Assembly: GCA_903908065.1 (NCBI GenBank)
Contig: CAIVQO010000063.1
Location: forward strand, 1 to 34,176
Direction: 5' to 3'
Source of the DNA: an uncultured beta proteobacterium
GTDB taxonomy: Bacteria > Pseudomonadota > Gammaproteobacteria > Burkholderiales > Rhodocyclaceae
Length of the DNA: 34,176 nt
Position 1 is the stretch's first letter. Every line of letters begins with the position of its first letter. Shown in pieces: positions 10,222 to 19,285 of the stretch. Below the pieces are notes generated by a model. That model was not told the origin of the DNA, made no database searches, and saw only the letters and a program-made list of their open reading frames with translations. A program made the translations under genes and the position numbers.

Positions 10222-11466
10222 ATGAAGCGCGTCGATGATTTTCGCCTGCGGCTGGGTACACATGAACTGGTGCCCATCATGGTGGGCGGCATGGGAGTGG
10301 ACATCTCGACCGCCGAACTTTCCCTGGAAGCCGCGCGCCTGGGCGGCATCGGCCACATCTCGGACGCCATGGTGCCGACCGTCTCCGACCGCCGTTTCAA
10401 TACCAAGTACGTCAAGACCAAACTCAAGCAGTACAAGTTCAACGTCGCGAATACCGACAAGGCGGTAGTCAAGTTCGACCTCGGCCTGCTCGCCGAAGCC
10501 ACTGCGCTGCACGTCGGCCGCACCATGGAGGCCAAGCGCGGCGACGGCCTGATCTTCATCAACTGCATGGAAAAGCTGACCATGAATGCGCCCAAGGAAA
10601 CCTTGCGCGTACGCATGTCGGCGGCGCTCGATGCCGGCATCGACGGCATCACCCTGGCCGCCGGCCTGCACTTGGGCAGCTTTGGCCTGATCGAGGATCA
10701 TCCGCGCTTTCGCGACGCCAAGCTCGGCATCATCGTTTCCAGCCTGCGTGCGCTGCAACTCTTCATCAAGAAAAGCGCGCGCACCAACCGCCTGCCCGAC
10801 TATGTCGTCATCGAAGGCCCACTCGCGGGGGGGCACCTCGGTTTCGGCATGGACTGGGCGCAATACAACCTAGCCACCATCGTCGCCGAAATCCGCGATT
10901 GGCTCGCGGCCGAGAAACTCGACATTCCGCTGATTCCGGCCGGTGGCATTTTCACCGGCTCGGACGCCGCCGCCTTCCTCGAAAACGGCGCTGCCGCGGT
11001 TCAGGTGGCAACGCGTTTCACGGTATCGAAGGAATGCGGCCTGCCGGAGGACGTGCAGCAGGAATACTTCAAGGCCGGTGAAACCGACATCGAGGTGAAC
11101 AGCATTTCACCCACCGGTTACCCCATGCGCATGCTGAAGAACAGTCCCGGCATCGGCGACGGCATTCGCCCCAATTGCGAGGCCTACGGCTACCTGCTCG
11201 ACTCGAACGGCAGCTGCCAGTACATCGAGGCCTACAACCGCGAAGTGGCGCTGCACCCCGAGGCAAAGAAGGTCAAGGTGCTGGACAAGACCTGCCTGTG
11301 CACCCACATGCGCAATTTCGAAATCTGGACCTGCGGCCACTACACCTACCGGCTGAAGGACACCAGCCGACGCAATGAGGACGGCAGTTACGAGCTGCTG
11401 AGTGCGGAGCACATCTTCCGCGACTACCAGTTCAGCACCGACGGCAAGATCGCCCTGCCGGCCTGA
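10222..11466 (+). CDS. Nitronate monooxygenase-like FMN oxidoreductase with cysteine-containing C-terminal extension
   Basis: A 414-aa TIM-barrel flavoprotein of the 2-nitropropane dioxygenase/nitronate monooxygenase family (PF03060). The N-terminal VPIMVGGMGVDIS (17-29), the GGH element with candidate catalytic histidine (EGPLAGGHLGFGMDW, 198-212) and the phosphate-binding IPAGGIFTG (238-246) are visible. After the usual barrel there is a tail of about 100 residues with Cys319, Cys332, Cys358, Cys360 and Cys371 (NCEAYGYLLDSNGSC, KTCLC, TCGHY) and many aromatic residues. This could bind zinc or an iron-sulfur cluster; that is inference. The substrate is unknown and the enzyme may not act on nitronates. 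GGAAG precedes the ATG. It converges with cysM, the stops being bridged by an inverted repeat. Confidence 0.85.
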   Translation: MKRVDDFRLRLGTHELVPIMVGGMGVDISTAELSLEAARLGGIGHISDAMVPTVSDRRFNTKYVKTKLKQYKFNVANTDKAVVKFDLGLLAEATALHVGRTMEAKRGDGLIFINCMEKLTMNAPKETLRVRMSAALDAGIDGITLAAGLHLGSFGLIEDHPRFRDAKLGIIVSSLRALQLFIKKSARTNRLPDYVVIEGPLAGGHLGFGMDWAQYNLATIVAEIRDWLAAEKLDIPLIPAGGIFTGSDAAAFLENGAAAVQVATRFTVSKECGLPEDVQQEYFKAGETDIEVNSISPTGYPMRMLKNSPGIGDGIRPNCEAYGYLLDSNGSCQYIEAYNREVALHPEAKKVKVLDKTCLCTHMRNFEIWTCGHYTYRLKDTSRRNEDGSYELLSAEHIFRDYQFSTDGKIALPA

Positions 11467-11510
11467 CGCCGGCTCGCGCAGCGACATCCCCGGCGCGCAG
11501 GGCGTCAGGC
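11461..11510. repeat. Perfect 10-bp inverted repeat spanning two convergent stop codons
   Basis: GCCTGACGCC (11461-11470) is the exact reverse complement of GGCGTCAGGC (11501-11510), with 30 bp between. The left arm contains the TGA of the flavoprotein gene and the right arm contains the TGA of cysM. The spacer can add a small GC-rich inner stem. It lacks a T-tract, so it would be a 3'-end hairpin protecting or processing both mRNAs rather than a standard intrinsic terminator. Confidence 0.7.
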
Positions 11511-12407
11511 GGGGAACACGCCGGTCGACAGGTAGCGGTCACCGCGGTCGCAGACGATGCTGACGATCACCGCGTTTTCCACCTGAGCAGCGACGCGCAG
11601 CGCCACCGCCATGGCGCCGCCGGAGGAAATGCCGGCAAAGATGCCCTCCTCGCGCGCCAGGCGGCGCGCCATTTCCTCGGCCTGGCCCTGCCCCACGTAC
11701 TCGATGCGATCGACGCGCGAGCCATCGTAGATCTTGGGCAGGTAGGCCTCCGGCCACTTGCGGATTCCGGGGATTTGGGATCCTTCTTCCGGCTGGCAGC
11801 CGATGATCTGGATCGCCGCGTTCTTTTCCTTGAAGTAGCGTGAACAGCCCATGATGGTGCCAGTGGTGCCCATGCTGGAAATGAAATGCGTGATGCCGCC
11901 GCCGGTATCGCGCCAGATTTCCGGCCCGGTCGATTCGTAATGCGCTAGGGGATTGTCGGCATTGGCGAACTGGTCGAGCACCACGCCCTTGCCCTCGGCC
12001 ATCATGCGGTCCGCGAGGTCGCGCGCCGCCTCCATGCCGCCAGCCTTGGGGGTCAGCAACAGTTCGGCGCCATAGGCACGCATGGTCTGACAGCGTTCCA
12101 CGCTCTGGTTCTCCGGCATGATCAGGATCATGCGATAGCCGCGCATTGCCGCCGCCATCGCAAGTGCGATGCCCGTATTGCCCGAGGTTGCCTCGATTAG
12201 AGTATCGCCAGGCTTGATGCGGCCGCGCTGCTCGGCCATGCGGATCATCGACAAGGCCGGGCGATCCTTTACCGAACCGGCCGGATTGTTGCCCTCCAGC
12301 TTGGCCAGGATCACGTTGTTGCGCCGGGCGTTATCGGCGCCGGTAATGCGCTGCAGACGCACCAAGGGCGTTTCGCCGACAAACTCCTCGATCGTGCGGT
12401 AGTTCAT
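11505..12407 (-). CDS. cysM: Cysteine synthase B (O-acetylserine sulfhydrylase)
   Basis: PLP enzyme that makes cysteine from O-acetylserine and sulfide; the CysM branch can also use thiosulfate. The 300-aa protein has the PLP lysine Lys47 in [10 protein letters not shown], the phosphate loop SGNTG (75-79) and the C-terminal SSGGAM. I favour CysM over CysK because of its length and the N-terminal [18 protein letters not shown]. The start at 12407 gives an ATGA overlap with the hldD stop, a standard coupling arrangement. A further ATG four codons upstream (12419) is possible but lies inside hldD. It is the last gene of the long minus-strand series. Confidence 0.93.
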   Translation of the reverse strand: MNYRTIEEFVGETPLVRLQRITGADNARRNNVILAKLEGNNPAGSVKDRPALSMIRMAEQRGRIKPGDTLIEATSGNTGIALAMAAAMRGYRMILIMPENQSVERCQTMRAYGAELLLTPKAGGMEAARDLADRMMAEGKGVVLDQFANADNPLAHYESTGPEIWRDTGGGITHFISSMGTTGTIMGCSRYFKEKNAAIQIIGCQPEEGSQIPGIRKWPEAYLPKIYDGSRVDRIEYVGQGQAEEMARRLAREEGIFAGISSGGAMAVALRVAAQVENAVIVSIVCDRGDRYLSTGVFPA

Positions 12408-13390
12408 CGCGCCAGCCATTTCACGTACTCGGCAACGCCCTGCTCGACATTCGCGAACTCGCCGCCGTAACCGGCGGCCCGCAGTTGCCCGAGGTCGGCC
12501 TGGGTAAAGCTCTGATACTTGCCTTTGAGCGCGTCAGGGAACGGGATGTATTCGATAGTGCCAGCGGCGACCAACTCGGCCAGGGTCTGTGCCGGCTTGC
12601 CTTCCAGCGCGCGACAGGCATTCACGGTAGCCGTCGCCAGTTCGTTGAAGCTCTGCGCCCGCCCGGTGCCCAGGTTGTAGATGCCCGAAAGGCGCTCCTC
12701 GAGGAAGGCCATGTTGACCTTGACCACGTCGCCGACATACACGAAATCGCGCCGCTGCTCGCCATTGCCATAACCGGCGTAGCCCTCGAATAACTTGACC
12801 TTGCCTTCGGCGCGGAACTGGTTGAAATGATGGAAGGCCACCGAGGCCATGCGCCCCTTGTGCTGTTCGCGCGGCCCGTACACGTTGAAGTAGCGGAAGC
12901 CGGCGATCTGGGAGTCGGAGCCAGCGAGACGGCGCCGCACGATCTGGTCGAAGAGGAACTTCGAATAGCCATAGACGTTGAGCGGCGCCTCATGGTCACG
13001 CTGCTCTCGGAATATGCTGCCGCCGCCGTACACCGAGGCCGAGGAGGCATACAGGAAAGGAATCTCCTGCTCGCCGCAAAAGTCCATCAGGGCCAGCGAG
13101 TAGCGGTAATTGTTGGCCATCATGTAGCGGCCGTCGGTTTCCATGGTATCGGAGCAGGCCCCCTGGTGCAGGATGGCCTCAATTCCGCCGTCGAGCTGTC
13201 CATGCTCGACCAGTTCGAGGAACTCGCGCTTGTCGAGGTAATCGGCGATTTCGCAATCCGTCAGGTTGCGAAACTTGTCGGCCTTTTCGAGATTATCGAC
13301 TGCGATGATGTCGTTAACGCCGCGCTCGTTGAGCGCCTTGACCAGATTCGCGCCGATAAAGCCGCAGGCGCCGGTGACGACGTAATACAT
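12404..13390 (-). CDS. hldD: ADP-L-glycero-D-manno-heptose 6-epimerase
   Basis: Epimerises ADP-D,D-heptose to ADP-L,D-heptose, the precursor of the LPS inner core. The 328-aa SDR protein has the NAD(P)-binding [10 protein letters not shown] (7-16), a catalytic serine region (ASSASVYG) and the Tyr140-x3-Lys144 pair in YGYSK. The segments [11 protein letters not shown] and [16 protein letters not shown] are characteristic of HldD rather than UDP-galactose epimerase. Length matches E. coli HldD (310) plus a slightly longer C terminus. It lies 7 bp after rfaE1 and overlaps cysM by 4 bp, so heptose synthesis and cysM are co-transcribed. Confidence 0.96.
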   Translation of the reverse strand: MYYVVTGACGFIGANLVKALNERGVNDIIAVDNLEKADKFRNLTDCEIADYLDKREFLELVEHGQLDGGIEAILHQGACSDTMETDGRYMMANNYRYSLALMDFCGEQEIPFLYASSASVYGGGSIFREQRDHEAPLNVYGYSKFLFDQIVRRRLAGSDSQIAGFRYFNVYGPREQHKGRMASVAFHHFNQFRAEGKVKLFEGYAGYGNGEQRRDFVYVGDVVKVNMAFLEERLSGIYNLGTGRAQSFNELATATVNACRALEGKPAQTLAELVAAGTIEYIPFPDALKGKYQSFTQADLGQLRAAGYGGEFANVEQGVAEYVKWLAR

Positions 13391-13397
13391 GAGATTC

Positions 13398-14324
13398 CTA
13401 ATTGACCTGTTTCAGTTCATCGAGCGAGCATGTTGCGGTGCCCAGTTTGCCGACTACCACTCCGGCGGCAAGATTGGCCTGCTGCATTGCCTGTGGCAGG
13501 GACACGCCGCTGCCGAGCATCACCGCCAAGGTTGCGATCACCGTATCACCGGCACCGCTGACATCATAAACCTCGCGCGCGACAGCCGGCACATGTTCGC
13601 ACCCCGCGGCCGTGAATAGGGTCATGCCCTCCTCGCTACGGGTCACCAGCAAGGCCTCCAATCCCAGTTCGGCGCGCAGGCGGCCGGCCTTCTGCGCCAG
13701 GTCGGCTTCGTCGCGCCAGCTGCCGACCACCTGGCGCAGTTCAGAGCGATTCGGCGTCAGCAGCGTTGCCCCGGCATAGCGGGCGTAATCCTCGCCCTTG
13801 GGGTCAACCAGCACCTTCTTTCCGGCGGCACGGGCCCGAGCGATCATCTCGGTGATGTGCGTCAAGCCGCCCTTGCCATAGTCGGAAAGGATCACCACGT
13901 CGCAGCCAGCGAGGCGCGACTCGAAATCCGCAAGCTTGGCCTCCAGTACCTCGTGATCGGGGGCGTTTTCGAAATCGATGCGCAGCAATTGCTGCTGGCG
14001 TGCAACCACCCTCAGCTTGACCGTGGTGCTCAGCTTGGCATCCTGATGCAGGCTGCATTCGATTCCGGATTCGCCCAGCAGACGCTCCAGGCTGCGTCCG
14101 GCATCGTCGGTACCGACCACCGACAGCAGGGCCACCCGGGCGCCGAGGGCGGCCGCATTGCGCGCCACGTTGGCAGCGCCGCCGGGCCGTTCCTCGCTGC
14201 GATCAACCTTTACCACCGGCACCGGAGCTTCGGGAGAAATGCGCGACACTTCGCCGAACCAGTAACGGTCCAGCATCACATCGCCGACGATCAGGATGCG
14301 CGTGGCTGAGGTGTCGGGCAGCAT
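13398..14324 (-). CDS. rfaE1: D-glycero-beta-D-manno-heptose-7-phosphate kinase (separate domain I)
   Basis: Phosphorylates heptose-7-phosphate at O1 for ADP-heptose synthesis. The 308-aa ribokinase/PfkB-fold protein has the sugar-binding segment [12 protein letters not shown] (45-56), DYGKGG (148-153) and the catalytic GAGDT (257-261, base Asp260). In E. coli this domain is fused to a nucleotidyltransferase as HldE; here only the kinase is present, as in many Betaproteobacteria, so the adenylyltransferase must be elsewhere. I chose the ATG at 14324, 2 bp after the ugd stop. A GTG at 14330 overlapping ugd is the alternative and adds two residues. Confidence 0.94.
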   Translation of the reverse strand: MLPDTSATRILIVGDVMLDRYWFGEVSRISPEAPVPVVKVDRSEERPGGAANVARNAAALGARVALLSVVGTDDAGRSLERLLGESGIECSLHQDAKLSTTVKLRVVARQQQLLRIDFENAPDHEVLEAKLADFESRLAGCDVVILSDYGKGGLTHITEMIARARAAGKKVLVDPKGEDYARYAGATLLTPNRSELRQVVGSWRDEADLAQKAGRLRAELGLEALLVTRSEEGMTLFTAAGCEHVPAVAREVYDVSGAGDTVIATLAVMLGSGVSLPQAMQQANLAAGVVVGKLGTATCSLDELKQVN

Positions 14325-14326
14325 GC

Positions 14327-15649
14327 TCACAGCCTGCCGATGGCGTAGTACTCGAGTCCGGCGCGACGCGGCGCGGCGGGCTCATACAGGTTGCGCCCGT
14401 CGAAGATCACCGGCGTCTTGAGGCGTGCCTTGATCGCCGCAAAGTCGGGGCTGCGGAATTCCTTCCACTCGGTGACGATGGCCAGCGCATCCGCGCCTTC
14501 GAGGGCATCCATCGGCGATGTCGCGTAACTGATGCGCGGGTCGGCGCCCAGCATGCGCTGCGCCTCATGCGTCGCGACGGGATCGTAGGCCCGCACTGAG
14601 GCGCCGCGCGTAACCAATTCCCTGATCAGCACCAGGCTCGGCGCCTCGCGCATGTCGTCCGTGTTGGGCTTAAAGGCCAAGCCCCAAAGCGCGAAGGTCT
14701 TGCCGGAAAGGTCCTGCCCCATGCGCTTGGCAATCTTGCCGCCGAGCACGGTCTTCTGCGCCTCATTGGCATCCTCGACCGCCTGCAGGACTTTCAGCCC
14801 CTGCCCGGCCTCGCTGGCGGTACGGATCAGCGCCTGCACGTCCTTGGGAAAACAGGAACCGCCGTAGCCGACGCCGGGATAAAGGAAATGGAAGCCGATG
14901 CGCGGATCCGAACCGATCCCCTTCCTGACCAGTTCAATGTCGGCGCCCAGCTTTTCCGCCAGGTTCGCCAGTTCGTTCATGAAGCTGATGCGGGTGGCCA
15001 GCATGGCGTTAGCCGCATACTTGGTCAGTTCGGCGCTCTTGACGTCCATCAGGATCAGGCGTTCGTGATTACGCTGAAAGGGCGCATACAGCTCACGCAT
15101 CAACTCGACGGCACGGGCATCGTCGGCGCCGACCACGATGCGGTCGGGCTTCATGAAGTCCTCGACCGCTGCACCTTCCTTGAGGAACTCGGGATTGGAG
15201 ACGACACTGTAGTCGAACGAAGCACCACGCGCTTTCAACTCTTCGGCAATTGCGGCACGCACCTTGTCGGCGGTGCCCACCGGCACGGTCGACTTGTCGA
15301 TCACCACGCGATAGCCATCCATGTGGCGGCCGACGTTACGCGCTGCCGCGACCACGTATTGCAGGTCGGCCGATCCGTCTTCGTCCGGCGGCGTCCCGAC
15401 CGCAATGAACTGCAGCACGCCATGGGCTACGGCAGCCTCGACGTCCGTGGTGAAGCGCAGGCGACCGGCAGCGACGTTCTTCTTCACCATGGCTTCAAGG
15501 CCGGGTTCGTAGATCGGGATGCCGCCCTCGTTGAGGATGCGAATCTTGTTGGCGTCGAGGTCGAGGCAAAGCACGTCGTTGCCAACGTCCGCCAGGCAGG
15601 TGCCGGAAACCAGGCCAACGTAGCCGGTGCCGATAACGGTTATTTTCAT
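14327..15649 (-). CDS. ugd: UDP-glucose 6-dehydrogenase
   Basis: Oxidises UDP-glucose twice to UDP-glucuronate, a precursor of surface polysaccharide and of lipid A aminoarabinose. The 440-aa protein has the N-terminal NAD-binding GTGYVG (7-12), TVPVGT (121-126), the central helical dimer domain and the catalytic cysteine Cys266 in [10 protein letters not shown]. The C-terminal domain contains [19 protein letters not shown]. Length is normal. It sits 9 bp after lapB and immediately before rfaE1, linking it by position to LPS synthesis and its control. Confidence 0.96.
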   Translation of the reverse strand: MKITVIGTGYVGLVSGTCLADVGNDVLCLDLDANKIRILNEGGIPIYEPGLEAMVKKNVAAGRLRFTTDVEAAVAHGVLQFIAVGTPPDEDGSADLQYVVAAARNVGRHMDGYRVVIDKSTVPVGTADKVRAAIAEELKARGASFDYSVVSNPEFLKEGAAVEDFMKPDRIVVGADDARAVELMRELYAPFQRNHERLILMDVKSAELTKYAANAMLATRISFMNELANLAEKLGADIELVRKGIGSDPRIGFHFLYPGVGYGGSCFPKDVQALIRTASEAGQGLKVLQAVEDANEAQKTVLGGKIAKRMGQDLSGKTFALWGLAFKPNTDDMREAPSLVLIRELVTRGASVRAYDPVATHEAQRMLGADPRISYATSPMDALEGADALAIVTEWKEFRSPDFAAIKARLKTPVIFDGRNLYEPAAPRRAGLEYYAIGRL

Positions 15650-15658
15650 GATGATGGA

Positions 15659-16834
15659 CTAAAGGTTGATGTCGAATTCTTCGGTTCGGCGCGGCGGGTA
15701 GGTCTCCCATCCGCCGCAACCAGGACAGCGCCAGTAGAACTGACGTGCCTTGAACCCGCAGGCGTCGCAGCGATAGCGCGCGACACGGCGGGTATGGTTA
15801 TGGATCAGGTTCTTGATAAGTTCCAGGTCGGCGCGCTTTTCCGGAGGAACGACGAGGATCTGCGCTTCCAGCAGCTTGTCGAGGCCCAGCAGCGTCGGGG
15901 TGCGCCGCAACTCGTCGCGCACCAATCCATAGGCGGCCTCGGCACCCTGGGTATCGAGCTCGACGCGGAATACCGCATCAAGCATGTCGAGGGATGGGTG
16001 GCGCTCCAGCCAATGCCGCAACAGTTCTCGCCCCTGATCGACGCGACCCTGCTGCACATGCACCGCCATGATTTTCTCGGCCACCAGTGAGAGGTAGGCG
16101 GGATTCTGCTGTTCGACCCGCTTCCAATGCTCGATCGCCGTATCGCCAGCACCGACTTTTGCCGACAGTTCAGCCAGGAGCAAGGTGGCGCGAACACACT
16201 TGCGGTTGGCGGCAAGCGCGGCATCCAGGAGATCGCGCGCACGGTCGTGCTTGCCGTTGAGTATCTCGGCTGCGGCCATTTCGCAGTGGAACTCGGCGAT
16301 CTCCTTCTGCCAGAGGTGGTCGGCATGGTTGGGCATGGCGTTGGCGACTGCGATCGCCTTCTCCCATTCCTTTTCCTGCTGGTAGATTTCGAGCAGGTTT
16401 TTCAGCGCCTCTTCGTCGCGCGCTGTACTGCGCAACTTGACGAATATTTCCTCGGCGCGATCCAGCAGGCCGGCCTTCAGATAGTCCTGACCGAGTTCGG
16501 AGAGTGCGTGCAGGCGCTGAGCTTCGCTCAGACCGTCGCGTTCGATCAGGTTCTGGTGCACGCGGATGGCACGATCGGTCTCGCCGCGGCGGCGAAACAG
16601 GTTGCCCAGTGCAAAATGCAGTTCTATGGTTTCCGGATCGACGCGCGCCGCCTCGATGAAGGCCTCAATGGCCTGGTCCGGCTGTTCGTTGAGCAGGAAG
16701 TTGAGCCCCTTGAAATAGGAACGCGGCAAGGCACGCGATTCCTTGATCAGGTGCTTGATGTCGATGCGCGCGGCAATCCAGCCGAGCACGAAAAACACGG
16801 GCAGAGCCAACAACCACCAGAGTTCGATTTCCAT
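15659..16834 (-). CDS. lapB: LPS assembly regulator LapB (YciM), TPR protein with rubredoxin-like zinc knuckle
   Basis: An inner-membrane-anchored protein that, in E. coli, couples LPS synthesis to transport by presenting LpxC to the protease FtsH. The 391-aa protein begins with one hydrophobic segment (WWLLALPVFFVLGWIAA, 6-22). About nine TPR-like helical repeats follow (from about 40 to 340). It ends in a rubredoxin-like metal site with C356, C359, C370 and C373 (CDACG and CPGCGGW). Length matches E. coli LapB (389). It follows lapA by 6 bp, the same lapA-lapB order as in E. coli. Confidence 0.95.
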   Translation of the reverse strand: MEIELWWLLALPVFFVLGWIAARIDIKHLIKESRALPRSYFKGLNFLLNEQPDQAIEAFIEAARVDPETIELHFALGNLFRRRGETDRAIRVHQNLIERDGLSEAQRLHALSELGQDYLKAGLLDRAEEIFVKLRSTARDEEALKNLLEIYQQEKEWEKAIAVANAMPNHADHLWQKEIAEFHCEMAAAEILNGKHDRARDLLDAALAANRKCVRATLLLAELSAKVGAGDTAIEHWKRVEQQNPAYLSLVAEKIMAVHVQQGRVDQGRELLRHWLERHPSLDMLDAVFRVELDTQGAEAAYGLVRDELRRTPTLLGLDKLLEAQILVVPPEKRADLELIKNLIHNHTRRVARYRCDACGFKARQFYWRCPGCGGWETYPPRRTEEFDINL

Positions 16835-16840
16835 GGCGGC

Positions 16841-17074
16841 TTAGTGTTCGCGGCGCGACGACGGTCGCAGGAAAACGCCCAGTGCGGCGGTCAATCCGAC
16901 CGCGACACCAAGGGCGAAGACCGCCAGGATCACCACCGAGACCGGTGCCGTCCAGGCCTGGTCGAGGAAAAAACGAAGTTCCATCGGGCCGCTGTTCTTG
17001 ATCGCCAGGCCGAACAGGCCGATGAAGACCAGGATACGCAGCAGCCAGACCAACAGCTTGATGAGGAACGTCAT
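16841..17074 (-). CDS. lapA: LPS assembly protein A, LapA domain (DUF1049)
   Basis: A small inner-membrane protein that acts with LapB on LpxC turnover in E. coli. With the ATG at 17074 it has 77 residues: one membrane helix near 5-23 (IKLLVWLLRILVFIGLFGL), the conserved IKNSGPMELRFFL, a second helix near 40-62 and a basic end. A GTG at 17113 would add 13 residues (MPAIRFRSSIFRV) but sits directly beside a hairpin. The E. coli protein is about 100 aa, so this is a short family member lacking most of the C-terminal coiled coil. Confidence 0.88.
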   Translation of the reverse strand: MTFLIKLLVWLLRILVFIGLFGLAIKNSGPMELRFFLDQAWTAPVSVVILAVFALGVAVGLTAALGVFLRPSSRREH

Positions 17075-17114
17075 GACGCGGAAGATCGAGGAACGGAAAC
17101 GAATGGCCGGCACC

Positions 17115-17138
17115 CGGCAGCCAATGAGCAGGCTGCCG
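17115..17138. repeat. Hairpin between ihfB and lapA
   Basis: CGGCAGCC (17115-17122) and GGCTGCCG (17131-17138) are perfect complements around an 8-nt loop. There is no T-tract. It lies inside the operon, 14 bp after the ihfB stop, and could be an RNA-processing or stability element. Confidence 0.55.
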
Positions 17139-17152
17139 CGGCCGCCCCTACG

Positions 17153-17446
17153 TCACCGAGCCTCGGTTCCGTAATCGACCCTTTCGCGCAATTCCTTGCC
17201 GGCCTTGAAGTGCGGCACGTACTTCTCAGGTACCTGCACTTTGTCGCCCGATTTGGGATTGCGGCCAACCCGCGGCGGCCGATAGTTCAGCGCAAAGCTG
17301 CCGAAGCCGCGGATCTCGATGCGATCCCCCTTGACCAGGGCCAGGGTGAGCGCATCGAGGATCATCTTGACGGCGAAGTCGGCATCCTTCGCCACGAGCT
17401 GGGGAAAGCGCTCCGCCAGCCGGGCGATGAGTTCCGATTTGGTCAT
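17153..17446 (-). CDS. ihfB: Integration host factor beta subunit
   Basis: A 97-aa HU/IHF-family DNA-bending protein, partner of IhfA. Typical IHF-beta features are [17 protein letters not shown] at the start, the central [25 protein letters not shown], including the DNA-intercalating arm with RNPKSG, and [14 protein letters not shown] near the end. Length matches the family (E. coli 94). It lies 12 bp after rpsA, the same rpsA-ihfB order as in E. coli. IHF is also a usual cofactor of tyrosine integrases such as the one at the left edge, though nothing ties this gene to that element. Confidence 0.96.
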   Translation of the reverse strand: MTKSELIARLAERFPQLVAKDADFAVKMILDALTLALVKGDRIEIRGFGSFALNYRPPRVGRNPKSGDKVQVPEKYVPHFKAGKELRERVDYGTEAR

Positions 17447-17458
17447 GGTCTCAGATGA

Positions 17459-19168
17459 TTACTGCTGGTTGAGCTTGGCCTTGAGCAGGGCGCCCAGGTT
17501 GGTAGTGCCACTGCTGGCCGACGAATTGTCCGCTGCCAGCTTCTGCATCGCCTGGTTCTGCTCGACCTGATCCTTGGCCTTGACCGAGAGGTTGATCGAA
17601 CGCGTCTTGCGATCGACGTTCACGATCAGGGTCTCGATGCTGTCGCCCACCTTGAGGTGCTGGCTCAGGTCCTCGATGCGATCGCGCGAGAACTCGGAGA
17701 CACGCAGGTAGCCTTCGACTTCGGCACCCAGATCGATCACCGCACCGCGCTGATCGACGCTCTTGACCGTGCCGGTGACCAGGCTGTTCTTGTCGTGCGT
17801 CGCCACGTAGCTGGTGAAGGGGTCGCCATCGAGCTGTTTGACGCCGAGCGAAATGCGCTCCTTCTCGACATCGATCGACAGCACCACGGCCTCAACTTCA
17901 TCGCCCTTCTTGAAGTTCTGCTTGGCTTCTTCGCCGCTGACCGACCAGGACAGGTCCGACAGGTGCACCAGGCCGTCGATGCCGCCCGGCAGGCCGATGA
18001 AGATGCCGAAGTCGGTGATCGACTTGATGGCGCCGCGCACCTTGTCGCCCTTCTTGTGGTTCATCGCGAAATCGTCCCACGGGTTCGCCATGCACTGCTT
18101 CATGCCGAGCGAAATGCGGCGACGATCTTCGTCGATTTCAAGGATCATCACTTCGACTTCGTCGCCCAGCTGGACAACCTTGGTCGGGTGGATGTTCTTG
18201 TTGGTCCAGTCCATCTCGGAGACGTGCACCAGGCCTTCGATGCCCTGCTCGATCTCGACGAAGGCGCCGTAGTCGGTCAGGTTGGTGACCTTGCCGAACA
18301 GGCGCGTGCCTTGCGGGTAACGGCGGGCGATTCCCACCCACGGGTCTTCGCCGAGCTGCTTCATGCCGAGGCTGACGCGGTTCTTTTCCTGGTCGAACTT
18401 GAGTACCTTGGCGGTGACTTCATCGCCGACATTGAGCACTTCGCTGGGGTGACGCACACGACGCCAGGCCAGGTCGGTGATGTGCAGCAGGCCGTCGATG
18501 CCGCCGAGGTCGACGAACGCGCCGTAGTCGGTGATGTTCTTGACGATGCCCTTGATGACGGTGCCTTCCTGCAGGTTTTCCAGGAGCTTCTGGCGCTCTT
18601 CGCCCATGCTGGCTTCGAGCACGGCACGACGCGACACAACGACGTTGTTGCGCTTGCGGTCGAGCTTGATGACCTTGAATTCGAACTCGCGGCCTTCGAA
18701 AGGCGTGGTGTCCTTGACCGGACGCGTATCGACCAGCGAACCGGGGAGGAAGGCGCGGATGCCGTTCACCATGACGGTGAGGCCGCCCTTGACCTTGCCG
18801 GTGACCAGGCCCTTGATCAGGATGCCGTCGGTCATGGCCTTGTCGAGGTCGTTCCAGGCGGCGATGCGCTTGGCCTTCTCGCGCGACAGGCGCGTGGCGC
18901 CGTAGCCGTCTTCGAGCATTTCGATGGCGACCAGGACGAAGTCGCCGGCCTTGGCCTCGACTTCACCGCGTTCGTTCTGGAATTCCTCGGCGGGAATCAT
19001 GGATTCGGACTTCAGGCCCGCGTTGACGACCACGAAGTTCTGGTCGATGCGGACGATTTCGGCCGTGATGACTTCGCCGGCACGCATTTCCTGGCGCTGG
19101 AGGCTTTCCTCGAACAGGGCGGCAAAACTCTCCATGGGCGAAGCTTCGGCAATAGCTGCAGTAGACAT
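17459..19168 (-). CDS. rpsA: 30S ribosomal protein S1
   Basis: A 569-aa protein of six S1 (OB-fold) RNA-binding repeats that recruits mRNA to the 30S subunit. Repeats are visible from [16 protein letters not shown] near residue 33 through [53 protein letters not shown] and [16 protein letters not shown]. The start at 19168 ([28 protein letters not shown]) gives the family N terminus; the frame is open 20 codons further but without similarity. The only Shine-Dalgarno-like AAGG is 11 nt from the ATG. S1 mRNA of E. coli also has a weak site and is autoregulated. It follows aroA-cmk by 117 bp. Confidence 0.97.
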   Translation of the reverse strand: MSTAAIAEASPMESFAALFEESLQRQEMRAGEVITAEIVRIDQNFVVVNAGLKSESMIPAEEFQNERGEVEAKAGDFVLVAIEMLEDGYGATRLSREKAKRIAAWNDLDKAMTDGILIKGLVTGKVKGGLTVMVNGIRAFLPGSLVDTRPVKDTTPFEGREFEFKVIKLDRKRNNVVVSRRAVLEASMGEERQKLLENLQEGTVIKGIVKNITDYGAFVDLGGIDGLLHITDLAWRRVRHPSEVLNVGDEVTAKVLKFDQEKNRVSLGMKQLGEDPWVGIARRYPQGTRLFGKVTNLTDYGAFVEIEQGIEGLVHVSEMDWTNKNIHPTKVVQLGDEVEVMILEIDEDRRRISLGMKQCMANPWDDFAMNHKKGDKVRGAIKSITDFGIFIGLPGGIDGLVHLSDLSWSVSGEEAKQNFKKGDEVEAVVLSIDVEKERISLGVKQLDGDPFTSYVATHDKNSLVTGTVKSVDQRGAVIDLGAEVEGYLRVSEFSRDRIEDLSQHLKVGDSIETLIVNVDRKTRSINLSVKAKDQVEQNQAMQKLAADNSSASSGTTNLGALLKAKLNQQ

Positions 19169-19285
19169 TGATTGAGGGACCTTACAGAGGGGTGTCACCG
19201 GAGTGACGGGTTGGTTGGACATTGTCATCAGGGCCGGGCGGCCGCGATGACGCCGTTACTGCGTTGCTGCAAAAAACTTTCCGGA

